Assembly (NCBI GenBank): GCA_903824665.1
Contig: CAIJXT010000014.1
Coordinates: forward strand, 43,353 to 107,352
DNA: 64,000 bases
Source: an uncultured Bacteroidota bacterium
Lineage (GTDB): Bacteria; Bacteroidota; Bacteroidia; Chitinophagales; Chitinophagaceae
Direction of reading: 5' to 3'
This document shows positions 37,289 to 46,400 of this stretch, piece after piece. The notes under the pieces were generated by a model. That model did not search any database. It was not told the DNA's origin and saw only the letters and a program-made list of their open reading frames with translations. A program made the translations under genes and the position numbers. The stretch's first letter is position 1. The number at the start of each line of letters is the position of its first letter.

Positions 37289-39406
37289 TTAATTGAAAAG
37301 CTGGTACACGAGCAGTGCGCCGCCATAGGCCAGCGCCGCCATGTAGGCAAACTGGATGGCCGGGTACTTCCAGCTCATTGTCTCCCGCTTCACTATTGCC
37401 AGGGTGCTCATGCACTGCATAGCGAAGGCGTAGAATATCAGCAGCGAGAGCCCCGTAGCCAGTGTGTACACCGGCGTGCCGTCGCTGCGCTTGGCGGCAC
37501 GCATCTTATCGGTCAGCGTAGTGTTGCCTTCTCCGGTATCGCCCACGCTATACAGGGTAGCCATAGTGCCTACAAACACTTCACGCGCTGCAAAAGACGT
37601 GATCAGCGCTATACCTATTTTCCAGTCATACCCCAGTGGCCGTATCACTGGTTCTATGGCATGCCCCATGATGCCGGCAAACGAGTTTTCCAGCTTCTCG
37701 GTGGCGGCAATATTCGCCAGTTCTGCTTTCCGTTCTGGTTGGGCTGCTATCAGCGCTGCATACTTATCTTCCACAGCCTGCATCCTTCCCGGTGGCCCAA
37801 AGGCTGCAAGCGCCCACAGTATCATCGACAGTACTATGATCACCTTACCCACATCCCTGATGAAGATTTTACCCTTCTCTATCATCGTGATGCCCACGTT
37901 TTTCCACCTGGGCGCACGGTACACCGGCAGCTCCATCAGGAAGAAGGTCCGCTCTTTCGTTTTGATGATGTAGTCCATCACCCGCGCCACCACCAGTGCC
38001 ATGAAGAAGCCCAGCAGATACAATCCCATCAGCACCAGTCCCTGCATATTGAAGATGCCCAGTATTCTTGTTTTCGGTATCACCAGGCCTATCAGCATGG
38101 TATATACGGGCAGCCGGGCAGAGCAGCTCATCAGTGGTGTCACCAGTATCGTTATCAGGCGTTCTTTTTTGTTCTGTATCGTGCGGGCAGCCATGATAGC
38201 GGGCACCGCGCAAGCCATGCCGCTGATAAGGGGCATCACCGACCGCCCATTCAGCCCTGCACTCCGCATGATGCGGTCTGTAAGAAAACTGATACGCGCC
38301 ATGTAGCCACTGTCTTCCAGTATCGTTATCAGCCCAAAGAGGATCATGATCTGTGGTACGAATATCGCTATACCGCTTATCCCTGCTACCAGTCCATTTA
38401 CCACAAAATCACTCAGATAGCCCTGTGGCAGCACCGTGTTCAGCCATTGTCCGGCCAGCGAGAAACCCTGCTCTATCCAGTCCATAGGGTATTGTGCCAG
38501 CCAGAAGATCGATTGAAACAACAGAAAAAGCACCACCAGCAATATCACATTGCCATACACCGGGTGCAGCAGTGTTTTGTCGATCTTATCACTGATAACC
38601 ATTTTTTTCATCGGGCTGTCAGTCACCACACACCGCTGCATTATCGTATCTATCCGCTTGTACCGCAGCACTATCTCCTCTGCCTGCACCCGCGATTTCT
38701 GGAAACCCGCCTCGCCCAGCAATGCCGCTATTCTAATTCTTTGTGCTGCGTTGATATACTGTAGGTTGGTGTAGTTGCAGGCTATATGCAGCGCGCCATA
38801 GGTGCCTGCCTGTGCACACAGAGCCCCTATTTCTTTTAGCCAGTCGCTGTTCAGCGCATCCATGCTTATAAAGTCCGGACGGGGTAGGGTAGCGCCTGTC
38901 TGCACAGCCACTATCGCTTTCTTTAGTGCCGTCAGTCCCTTGTTTTTTCGGGGGTTTATGGGTATCACCGCCACGCCCAGCAGGCGTTGCAGGCCTTCGG
39001 TGTCTATTGTTATCCCCTTGTCATGCGCTATGTCCATCATAGTGAGTGCGATCACTATGGGTATCTTCAGATCCATGATCTGGCTGCAGAACAGCAGGTT
39101 GCGCTTCAGGTTCGATGCGTCTGCTATCACCACCACCATGTCGGGACGCTCCGCATTTTCCTGATTCAGCAGCACTTCATACGTTACCTGCTCATCCGCG
39201 CTCTTGGGGTACAGGCTGTAGGTGCCCGGCAGATCTATGATTTTTGCTTCCAGGCTGTCCCCTATGCGCGATGTGCCGGTTTTTTTGTCTACCGTCACAC
39301 CGGGAAAGTTACCCACCTTCTGGTTGAGGCCGGTAAGCGCATTAAAAAGTGAACTTTTACCGCTGTTGGGGTTTCCCACCAATGCTATGGTATATGGCCG
39401 GTGCAT
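37289..39406 (-). CDS. feoB: Ferrous iron transporter B
   Basis: 705 residues from the ATG at 39406, chosen because a TAnnTTTG promoter lies just upstream and the family N-terminus ([19 protein letters not shown]) starts here. G1 GNPNSGKS (11-18) and G3 DLPG are intact. G4 reads TMMD instead of the usual N-x-x-D. The membrane part has the Gate motifs ([47 protein letters not shown]). It imports Fe2+ under reducing conditions. No feoA lies next to it. Confidence 0.95.
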   Translation of the reverse strand: MHRPYTIALVGNPNSGKSSLFNALTGLNQKVGNFPGVTVDKKTGTSRIGDSLEAKIIDLPGTYSLYPKSADEQVTYEVLLNQENAERPDMVVVIADASNLKRNLLFCSQIMDLKIPIVIALTMMDIAHDKGITIDTEGLQRLLGVAVIPINPRKNKGLTALKKAIVAVQTGATLPRPDFISMDALNSDWLKEIGALCAQAGTYGALHIACNYTNLQYINAAQRIRIAALLGEAGFQKSRVQAEEIVLRYKRIDTIMQRCVVTDSPMKKMVISDKIDKTLLHPVYGNVILLVVLFLLFQSIFWLAQYPMDWIEQGFSLAGQWLNTVLPQGYLSDFVVNGLVAGISGIAIFVPQIMILFGLITILEDSGYMARISFLTDRIMRSAGLNGRSVMPLISGMACAVPAIMAARTIQNKKERLITILVTPLMSCSARLPVYTMLIGLVIPKTRILGIFNMQGLVLMGLYLLGFFMALVVARVMDYIIKTKERTFFLMELPVYRAPRWKNVGITMIEKGKIFIRDVGKVIIVLSMILWALAAFGPPGRMQAVEDKYAALIAAQPERKAELANIAATEKLENSFAGIMGHAIEPVIRPLGYDWKIGIALITSFAAREVFVGTMATLYSVGDTGEGNTTLTDKMRAAKRSDGTPVYTLATGLSLLIFYAFAMQCMSTLAIVKRETMSWKYPAIQFAYMAALAYGGALLVYQLFN

Positions 39407-39415
39407 GAATGTGCG

Positions 39416-39423
39416 CAAAGATA
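39416..39423 (-). promoter_or_regulatory. -7 promoter element of feoB, nine bases before the ATG
   Basis: The minus strand reads TATCTTTG, an exact TAnnTTTG. The predicted transcript would have a leader of only a few bases. Confidence 0.55.
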
Positions 39424-39633
39424 GGCATTGTGCTTTGGGTTGGTAGGCATCAGCTCCCACTTCCCAAAATATTCCGCATTGTGTAAACTGGTTATTGCAT
39501 CTTCAGCTATAGGTTGCACCTCCGGTATACACCCGGTACGCCGCCGCTCAGTATTCTTTCCCTCCAATTTCGCACCCGCCCACAACACTTTACAGAAAGA
39601 ACAAGGTATATTTACACCCAAAAGGTGCCGGTA

Positions 39634-39903
39634 ATGAAATATATTGTTTTGCTGTTATTGGTGGTGGGCTGCTCATCTTGTCAGGGTGGGTGGACACAAG
39701 ACGACAAAGATGCCTTTTACGAGGCCTGTATGGACGATGCCAATACCTGGGCCGGAGATCCTGCCAAGGCAAAACAATATTGCGAATGTGTGGTCATCAA
39801 AGTAATGGAACGCTATCCCGATGTCAATGAAGCTTTGGAGCATGTAGACCTCATTGCCCGCGACCCCGAAATACAAACCTGTCGTATTCCTATTCTGAAG
39901 TAG
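39634..39903 (+). CDS. Small lipoprotein, unknown function
   Basis: 89 residues from the ATG that begins the signal (MKYIVLLLLVVGCSSC); the lipidated Cys is residue 13 or 16. The mature part is acidic and has a CEC pair (KQYCECVVIKVMERYP) and further Cys residues, suggesting a disulfide or metal site. The frame is open upstream but without signal features. A TATATTTA box lies about 25 bases before the ATG. Not recognised. Confidence 0.6.
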   Translation: MKYIVLLLLVVGCSSCQGGWTQDDKDAFYEACMDDANTWAGDPAKAKQYCECVVIKVMERYPDVNEALEHVDLIARDPEIQTCRIPILK

Positions 39904-40008
39904 TTTTGGCCCCTTCCCTGCCTTACTCATCCACCCCCACCGCTCCAAAACCAAAAAATGCAGCACCCCAAGGCACTGCATTTGTATCAATTCCTAATTC
40001 CCAATCCC

Positions 40009-41124
40009 CTACTTCTTGTACACCTTCACTGCAAACGTGTACGCCTCCAGCTTGTCTATCTGTTGTTCACGTGGCATACGGCCTATTTTCGATGCCTTGG
40101 GTAGTTTTATGTTCTTCTCGTCGGGTAGTTTGTGCAGCAGGTCGGTAATTGCTTTGGCGCTTACTGCATAGGTTTTCACCTCATTCTCAGCACCCTTTGC
40201 GGTCAGTAGCCCCACTACATTGCCCTTGCCATCCAGCAGCGGACTTCCGCTCTGTCCATGGCCCACTGGCAACTCCAGTGTATACTGCATGATGTTGCCC
40301 TCAAAACCGTTACGGCCGCTTATGTAGCCTTCGCTGTAGGCAATCTCGTCTGCAGGGTAGCCCAGGGTGAAGATATGCGTACCCAGATCTGCTTTCAGAC
40401 CCGTAAATGTAAATGGCAGTTCCGATTTCCCGAAACGGAAACCCGCTTTATCCACCTTCATGATCGCAACATCACTTTCTGCATTAAACGTTACAAGCGA
40501 TGCTTTGAAGTATTGACCTTCCCTGTTTTGGATGTATACCGAGTCGCCATAGCCATTCTCGTCATGTATCACGTGGTAGGCCGTTACAAAATATCCGTTG
40601 TTGGTCAGTGCAAAACCCGTTCCCGTCTTTTTTACGTCCGACGGTGGTGGTGCTGGTTTTTTCGACTTATCCAGGTCTATTTCCAGCTGCTTTTGCTTCT
40701 CCAGTTGTTTCGCCTGTGCTATTTTCAGTCCGGTTACTTCGCGGCTTATGGTGTTGTACCTTTTTTCAGTTTTGTTCAGCGATGGTTTCAGGCTCCAGAA
40801 GGTCAGCGTAGAGGTCAGTATGGCTACACCGGCAGCTATCGATGTCGTACGCCAGAATTCCGGCGTTAGTATGATGTGTCTGGCTTTTTTGGCCGGTACC
40901 GCCGCAGTCTGGCTCTGGTGCACATTGTGCAGCATGCTTCTGAACCGCTTATGCTTGCCACTGTCCGATACAGACCTGATCAGATTAGATATCTCCTGAA
41001 ATTCGCGGGCAAATGCGGCATCCGCATTCAGCCTTTGATGCAGTGCAACTTGTTCTTCCTTCGACATGGAACCCGCCAGATAGGCTTCGGCCAGTTCCCA
41101 GATATTGGTGTTGTTGACAGACAT
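40009..41124 (-). CDS. Anti-sigma-like transmembrane protein fused to a trypsin-like (S1C) serine protease
   Basis: 371 residues from the ATG at 41124 (MSVNNTNIWELAEAYLAG); the longer start at 41157 looks spurious. Residues ~1-75 are an anti-sigma-like cytoplasmic domain (LAEAYLAGSMSKEEQVALHQ...FREFQEI-like), ~90-110 a membrane helix, and ~125-165 a charged coiled coil (EKQKQLEIDLDKSKK). Residues ~165-320 are a trypsin-fold protease with His in TAYHVIH, Asp in ESDVAIMKVD and Ser in GHGQSGSPLLD. No PDZ domain. It lies 55 bases downstream of an ECF sigma factor gene. It may sense envelope signals and control that sigma factor. Confidence 0.82.
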   Translation of the reverse strand: MSVNNTNIWELAEAYLAGSMSKEEQVALHQRLNADAAFAREFQEISNLIRSVSDSGKHKRFRSMLHNVHQSQTAAVPAKKARHIILTPEFWRTTSIAAGVAILTSTLTFWSLKPSLNKTEKRYNTISREVTGLKIAQAKQLEKQKQLEIDLDKSKKPAPPPSDVKKTGTGFALTNNGYFVTAYHVIHDENGYGDSVYIQNREGQYFKASLVTFNAESDVAIMKVDKAGFRFGKSELPFTFTGLKADLGTHIFTLGYPADEIAYSEGYISGRNGFEGNIMQYTLELPVGHGQSGSPLLDGKGNVVGLLTAKGAENEVKTYAVSAKAITDLLHKLPDEKNIKLPKASKIGRMPREQQIDKLEAYTFAVKVYKK

Positions 41125-41179
41125 TCTCAAAAAAATAATATTATTAAGTAATTTCAAACCCTCCGTTCACTCCCACTTG

Positions 41180-41758
41180 TTATTCCAGCCCGGCATAGAA
41201 TATTTTTCGCAGCCGTGCCAGGCACTTATATTTTTGTGTTTTGGCATTGTCAGGGTTGGTATACCCAAACTCTGCCGCTATTTCCTGCATGCTCTTGTCC
41301 TTGTGGTAGTATGCCTTTAGCAACGACCTGCAGGGCTCTCCTATCTGTTCCAGCGCCGCATCCAGTTGTTCATAGTGCGTTTCCCTTTCGGTATGCGCAT
41401 TTACATCATCCTCATATGCCAGTCCGCCGTCTTCGTCCTCATCTCCCGTATTATCATGCAGTGCCACCGGTTCCCTGCTTTGCCGCTGCAGTTTTTTATA
41501 CCACAGGTGCTTGCTTATCGCAAACAGGTAGGTGCCTATGCTGCACGTAAGCCTGAAGTCTTCCTCCTGAGCTTTGCCAAACAAAACAACCATGGCCTCC
41601 TGAAACAAATCGGCCGCATCGGTCGATGAGCCACCGTTTTTGATCAGCCATCCACTCACTATGTGGTAGTTCTGACGGTATATTTGTTCTGTAGCCACCC
41701 GCTGTCCGTCTGCAAGCGCTGCCAATAGCTGCTGTTCCGTATTTAGTGGGCTTTGCAC
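41180..41758 (-). CDS. ECF-type RNA polymerase sigma factor
   Basis: 192 residues. Region 2: TEQIYRQNYHIVSGWLIKNG...DAADLFQEAMVVLF and SIGTYLFAISKHLWYKKLQR. An acidic linker follows (DEDEDGG), then region 4: SLLKAYYHKDKSMQEIAAEFGYTNPDNAKTQKYKCLARLRK. The family directs transcription of envelope or stress genes. The downstream gene encodes the predicted anti-sigma/protease fusion. The palindromic terminator at 41918-41950 lies upstream. Confidence 0.9.
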   Translation of the reverse strand: MQSPLNTEQQLLAALADGQRVATEQIYRQNYHIVSGWLIKNGGSSTDAADLFQEAMVVLFGKAQEEDFRLTCSIGTYLFAISKHLWYKKLQRQSREPVALHDNTGDEDEDGGLAYEDDVNAHTERETHYEQLDAALEQIGEPCRSLLKAYYHKDKSMQEIAAEFGYTNPDNAKTQKYKCLARLRKIFYAGLE

Positions 41759-41917
41759 TTATTAATACTTATTTATCCAAAAAGTAACCCGTCTGCCGGG
41801 TATTATTTTTCCCCGGCACCTGCCGGTTATCTGTGCATAAAGGTAAAGATATTTTCTGCCCTGCGGCCTGTCCCGTTACCAGCGCTTATTTCCAGTCGTC
41901 ACACACCTGTCCGTCAC

Positions 41918-41950
41918 ACGAAAAAGCCCCGGTATACGGGGCTTTTTCGT
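41918..41950. terminator. Bidirectional intrinsic terminator
   Basis: Perfect 14-bp arms ACGAAAAAGCCCCG (41918-41931) and CGGGGCTTTTTCGT (41937-41950) with a 5-base GTATA loop. A/T runs at both ends let it work on either strand; it most directly ends the gene at 41968-42438. Confidence 0.85.
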
Positions 41951-41967
41951 TGAAATAGTCAAATTAT

Positions 41968-42438
41968 TTATGGCGCTATCGCGTAGGTAATATTGCATTT
42001 TTCCACATCGTCTGTGCGTATCAGCGTCAGGTGGTGTGTTTCTACCATCGGGATGATGTATTTGGCAATTGTACCCTTCTTGCTTTTCTTCAGGGTCAGT
42101 ATTACATTGCCCACTTCGTCAGCGGTAAGTGTATACGATCCTGTTTCCTTCGGGTTGTCGCGCATATCGCGGTAGGTTTTTTCGTACGTACCGTAGTTGA
42201 TGTTGTTGCTGTTGCTCACAGTCAGCTGCAGCGTAGAGAACCAGTGAATATAGTGTGCCTCAGAGCCTATTTTATCAGGGCACTTCATGCCTACAAAATA
42301 CCAGGTCTTGTCAAATAGCTCGTAACGGTTGATCGGATCAGTGTTACTTGGCGGGAAGGGTGGCTTCTGCGCCATAGCAGCAAAAGGCAATGCCATAAGG
42401 CATACCAGGAAAATGTTTTTGAGCATGTTTTTTAGCAT
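41968..42438 (-). CDS. Secreted lipocalin-like protein, unknown function
   Basis: 156 residues. Signal peptide of ~23 residues (cleavage after MAQ; two ATG codons at residues 1 and 5). The mature part is a small beta-barrel candidate with WYFVGMKC, LQLTVSNSNNINYGTY, GSYTLTADEVGNVILTL and HHLTLIRTD strands, typical of lipocalin-like proteins of about 130 residues in Bacteroidota. Ligand unknown. Confidence 0.65.
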   Translation of the reverse strand: MLKNMLKNIFLVCLMALPFAAMAQKPPFPPSNTDPINRYELFDKTWYFVGMKCPDKIGSEAHYIHWFSTLQLTVSNSNNINYGTYEKTYRDMRDNPKETGSYTLTADEVGNVILTLKKSKKGTIAKYIIPMVETHHLTLIRTDDVEKCNITYAIAP

Positions 42439-42749
42439 AAAATATTTTTCTTCGGAGTAAAAGTAATAAAACGTTCCCTTAAATTCACATACTGCATCGC
42501 AAAATAATGAATATTGTTCGAACTAAATAGCCTGCCTTCAATATTTGTTGCCTGCTGTACGGTGCTACCCCATAGCACAGTTTGCTTCCCCTGATCATTT
42601 ACCCGTTGTTCCTTTATGTCCTGACGTGCATCCGGAACAAGTCGGGGAACCCACTACTTACATTCTTTTTTTCGAATTCAACAAAAATTGCCAATAAAAC
42701 ATGTCTTTATTCAATACAGGCCAGTCTGATTGTTGCCAATTATACATCA

Positions 42750-42822
42750 TGAGCCGAATACAATACTTATTCGGCTCAAAAAAGAGAAAAAAATGAGCCG
42801 AATACAAAAATTAATCGGCTCA
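42750..42822. repeat. Two related hairpins with TGAGCCGA/TCGGCTCA arms
   Basis: First hairpin: TGAGCCGAATA (42750-42760) and TATTCGGCTCA (42768-42778), perfect 11-bp arms and 7-base loop. Second: TGAGCCGA (42794-42801) and TCGGCTCA (42815-42822), with a near-match beyond. They sit 15 bases apart, separated by an A-rich run. They could be terminators, operators or a repeat unit. Confidence 0.6.
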
Positions 42823-42868
42823 CCCCCGCACTGCCGGCATCACCATGCAAACACGCCAGATATTGGTA

Positions 42869-42997
42869 TTTGCGCAGTGGTGCGCAATTTTTTTGGTGAA
42901 AGGGTGTTGTTTTCACAAGTCATTGATAATTAGTGTTTAGTATGTAAATTTGTTTTTGATTTTTGCGCAAAAATTGCGCACTTTCTTCCCACTTTGC
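42869..42997. repeat. 129-bp direct repeat, copy 1
   Basis: Begins with TTTGCGCAGTGGTGCGCAAT and ends CCCACTTTGC. Inside the 3' part is GCGCAAAAATTGCGC, a perfect inverted repeat. Seventeen mismatches to copy 2 by eye, concentrated in the middle. Confidence 0.75.
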
Positions 42998-43081
42998 AAA
43001 GCGGTTGTGTGCAATTTCCGGAGAGTTACTCTTGCTGCGGTGGTGGGGTGGGGCTGCCACTCCGGTAATGCAATTCTGGTT

Positions 43082-43210
43082 TTTGCGCAGTGGTGCGCAA
43101 TTTTTTTGGTGTAAGGGTATTGTTTTTATAAATCATTGATATCTAGTGATTTGTGAGTAAATGTACTTCTGATTTTTGCGCAAAAATTGCGCACTTCTTT
43201 CCCACTTTGC
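43082..43210. repeat. 129-bp direct repeat, copy 2, followed by start of a third
   Basis: Same length and ends as copy 1, starting 213 bases after it. Directly at its end (43207-43222) the first ~15 bases of the unit (TTGCGCAGTGGTGCG) recur, as if a third copy were truncated. Confidence 0.75.
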
Positions 43211-43450
43211 GCAGTGGTGCGTATCGTAGTTACTTGTAAGGCAGGGATTGTTTGGGTTGTGTTTCTTTTTTCAGAGTAATCCTGGTTTTGGTTTACAGTA
43301 GCGGACCAGACCTGGTTAACTTTGGCTGATTATTTGCACAAATATCATGCCAATTTTCACTGTTAACATCATATTTTGTCAAGTGCCGCAAGTATTTAAT
43401 AGGTCGTTGGAGGAGCAGCAAACAATTAAAAGAAACTAATACACTGCCAA

Positions 43451-46400
43451 TTACCTGGTAAGTACCAGTTTGCCTTTGCCTGCAATGCCCCTGCTGCCTG
43501 TGACCTGATAAATATACATGCCAGACGCCAATGCACCGGGTTGCCAAAGTATCTTTCCTGTGTTGCCGTTAGCTTCTTGTTCCATCACTTTCTCTCCTAA
43601 CATATTCAGTACCGTTATCGTTACTTTTTCGTTGGGTACAGACGGCAGGTTGTACTCAAAAGTTACGGTGCCAGCTGAAGGATTGGGGTATACTTTCACC
43701 CTCTGAAAACGGCTTGCTTCTGCTGAAAATGGCGGGTGCTGCGGTGTACTGCCGGCTCTGGCAACGGGTGGGAGGCTGGCACAGGGAAAATGTACTATCG
43801 GATTTACCTTCAGGTTCCAAGCAGCGATTCTTGCAGCATTTGACGTGAATTCGAAATCGCCAGAGGTGTCGAGCAGGCTGATTTCAGTTTCATTCAAAGT
43901 AAATATCCCACGTCCGTCTGTAGCCGCAGAATATAACGCCGCGCCGGTTTTATAATAGTCTATGTACTCTTCCTTTTCGGAAGGTGTCATTCGGGATGAG
44001 TCTATGGAGTTGAATAAAGTAATCGCATCCTGCAACTCGCCGCGCAAATACATGATGCCCACCCGCTCATAAGTAGCATTTGGCGTACCTACGTATTTCA
44101 GCCATTGCTCTACAGTGTCGAGGCTACGGTAATAACTGTTGGTATCTACAAGATAGTATACGCTACTGGTATCCATGCAGATGCCAGCATGGGTTGTATC
44201 GAGCACACTTACATTGGTGTCTATGGGTGAGCGCAATGCCATAAGTATAATATTTACGTTCTCATCCATAGCTGCTTGTGCCATTGCAACGTTTTGCTCC
44301 AGCGTACCCCTGTCGGTATTAGTTTCTGACTCTGTAACCAGCGTTTCGAAGTCTTCGTTGCTCATGGATATCCGAGTGGCAAGAGCGGAAAGAAAGGAAT
44401 AATCGCGAATGACCTCAGGATTGAGTGCAAGCAGTGTAAGCACTTCGGCATAATTGTGACCTGCTGCGGTGGATGCTGCACTGTTGAGTACCGTTTGTGA
44501 CAAGAATGGGGAAATATCATTGAGCACACGGAAAAAAGTATCCATATTGGCGCACGTATCAATAAAGGTCAGGAGTGAATCTGTCTTACCACCCCGATCT
44601 ATTGCAGCATTATAGGCTGCGAGTGCGGTCGTACGGTTGTTTCGGGCGGTGTAGTATGCGGCCTTGTAGTCGTCGAGCATTGTTTCATCGAGTGCGGTAG
44701 GCGGTGCCGACATATAGCTGGGATGCCGGGTGACCGGTGGTGGTATGGTAGATGCACATGCCTCTGCGGCGCCGGAATAGATAGTTACAAGCCCTGAGGT
44801 AGAGATGCTGCCTGTGCCATAGCGCGAATAGTATATCGTGTATAAGGGATTGGTATTGACGATGTTCTTTACCGAGCCGGAAAATGTGTTGCCGGCTTCG
44901 CCATAGTAGGTAGGGCCACGCTGATCGAGCCCGATACCGTTCATACCACCGGTGCCGCCCGCGTAAATGTCGTTGGTATTGGACGAAAACGAATTGCAGG
45001 ATACCTGAAGACCGTATCCTGACAATGAAGGGTAACCCGTTGCGTTATTGCCCAGCCCGAGTACGCCGTAGCTAAGGCCGGTAAAAGTATTGCGGTAAAC
45101 ACGGTTGGTCGCATTGCCGGCATTAGCCGCAAGCACGCCAGCATTGTACCAGGGGGTGATGGCAAATGAATTGGTAAGACCGGTAAAAGTGTTCTCCTCA
45201 ATACGGAATACAGGTGAATTCTGGGTAAAGACACCTATGTTGCGGCCGCAGCCCAGGGGCGCACCACCCACGCCTACAAACGGGGCTATGACACCCCTGC
45301 CAATATTCATGTTGCAGCGGGTAACGGAAACATGCCGCTGGGCAGACACGTAAACACCTATGGAAACAGAATCGAAATCGGCCTGATCTATGCTGGCAGT
45401 TGGGTCGGCGGGCAAGCCTGCACCGGCAATGTACACCCCGTGGGTGAGGCCATTGAACCTGCACCGCTGCGATGTGCCCAGGCAGCCCGATGTTGTAGCT
45501 GCATAGCAGTAGGGTACTACACTAAAACCCGACTTAACCGCATATATACCACTACCTGTGCCACGGTAAATAGAATGCCGATTGTTGAACGAGCACCCAC
45601 GGATGTTGAGCCCATATATGCCCTCAAGACTGATATGCCGAGCCGGTGTGAGCCATGCGCCAGTGCCTTTATAACCATTGTCGATATAAAATGAACAATT
45701 GGTGAAATAGGAAACATCAGGGAGCTCTACCGAAGATACCGGATGCAGATTGCGGTAATCTTTAAACACAGCAGCTGTAACATTATTGAGAAACAACGAA
45801 CCGCTGGCCTGAATGATACCGCCATTGCCATTGACGAGCGCGGGATTGGGATTGCAGTTTATTACGCCGACTTTGGCGTGCTCTATGGTGCTGTTTTCTA
45901 TACGTATAAACCCCTGATAGGCAGTAGACTGGGTATGGGTATTGTCGCCCCATGCCTGAATGCCACCCCAAAGGCAGCCTTCGCAACTATTTGTAAGGCG
46001 CGCATTTGTGACAAGCAGCTTTGCGCCCTGCTCTACCATGATGGATGCATTGGCAGGCATGTGGATGGTAGCCCCTGAGATGGAGAGGATAGCGCCGGCT
46101 TTGACTATCACCTGACTTTGCAGCCACATATTATTGTCCCAGATGGTGGTACCAGAGCTTATCTCTATCGGCGAATCTTCGCCAGGTGGTATTATAGGCA
46201 ATGGCGTTTCCCAAATACCTCTGCCAAACGTAGCGATGCGTAGCTTGCCCGCACAATGGTTAAATTCCATATCCATCACTGTGCAGGGTGGGAGGCCGTT
46301 ATTGAAACACTCCCACTCGCAAGCAATTCGGTTCCATTTAAACACGCCCGCATCTGTGCCAGCATATAGTTCATCATTACTGCCCTTGCGATAGAGCAGC

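Larger units (their letters stand above)
42439..43450. other. 1-kb gene-free stretch with hairpins and direct repeats
   Basis: No coding frame of quality in either direction. The left third (to 42749) shows nothing recognisable; the rest holds two hairpins (42750-42822), two 129-bp direct repeats and a partial third start (42869-43222). AT-rich outside these elements. Confidence 0.6.

Noticed and set aside
37211..38764. A 517-codon plus-strand frame opposite feoB.
   Set aside because: It lies wholly antisense to the well-conserved feoB, has His/Gln-rich low-quality composition and no start signal, so it is a shadow.
42869..43210. Possible CRISPR array, because two similar units occur with a spacer-like gap.
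   Set aside because: Units are 129 bp with internal variation and only two (plus a fragment) are present; CRISPR repeats are 23-50 bp and nearly identical, and no cas genes are near.
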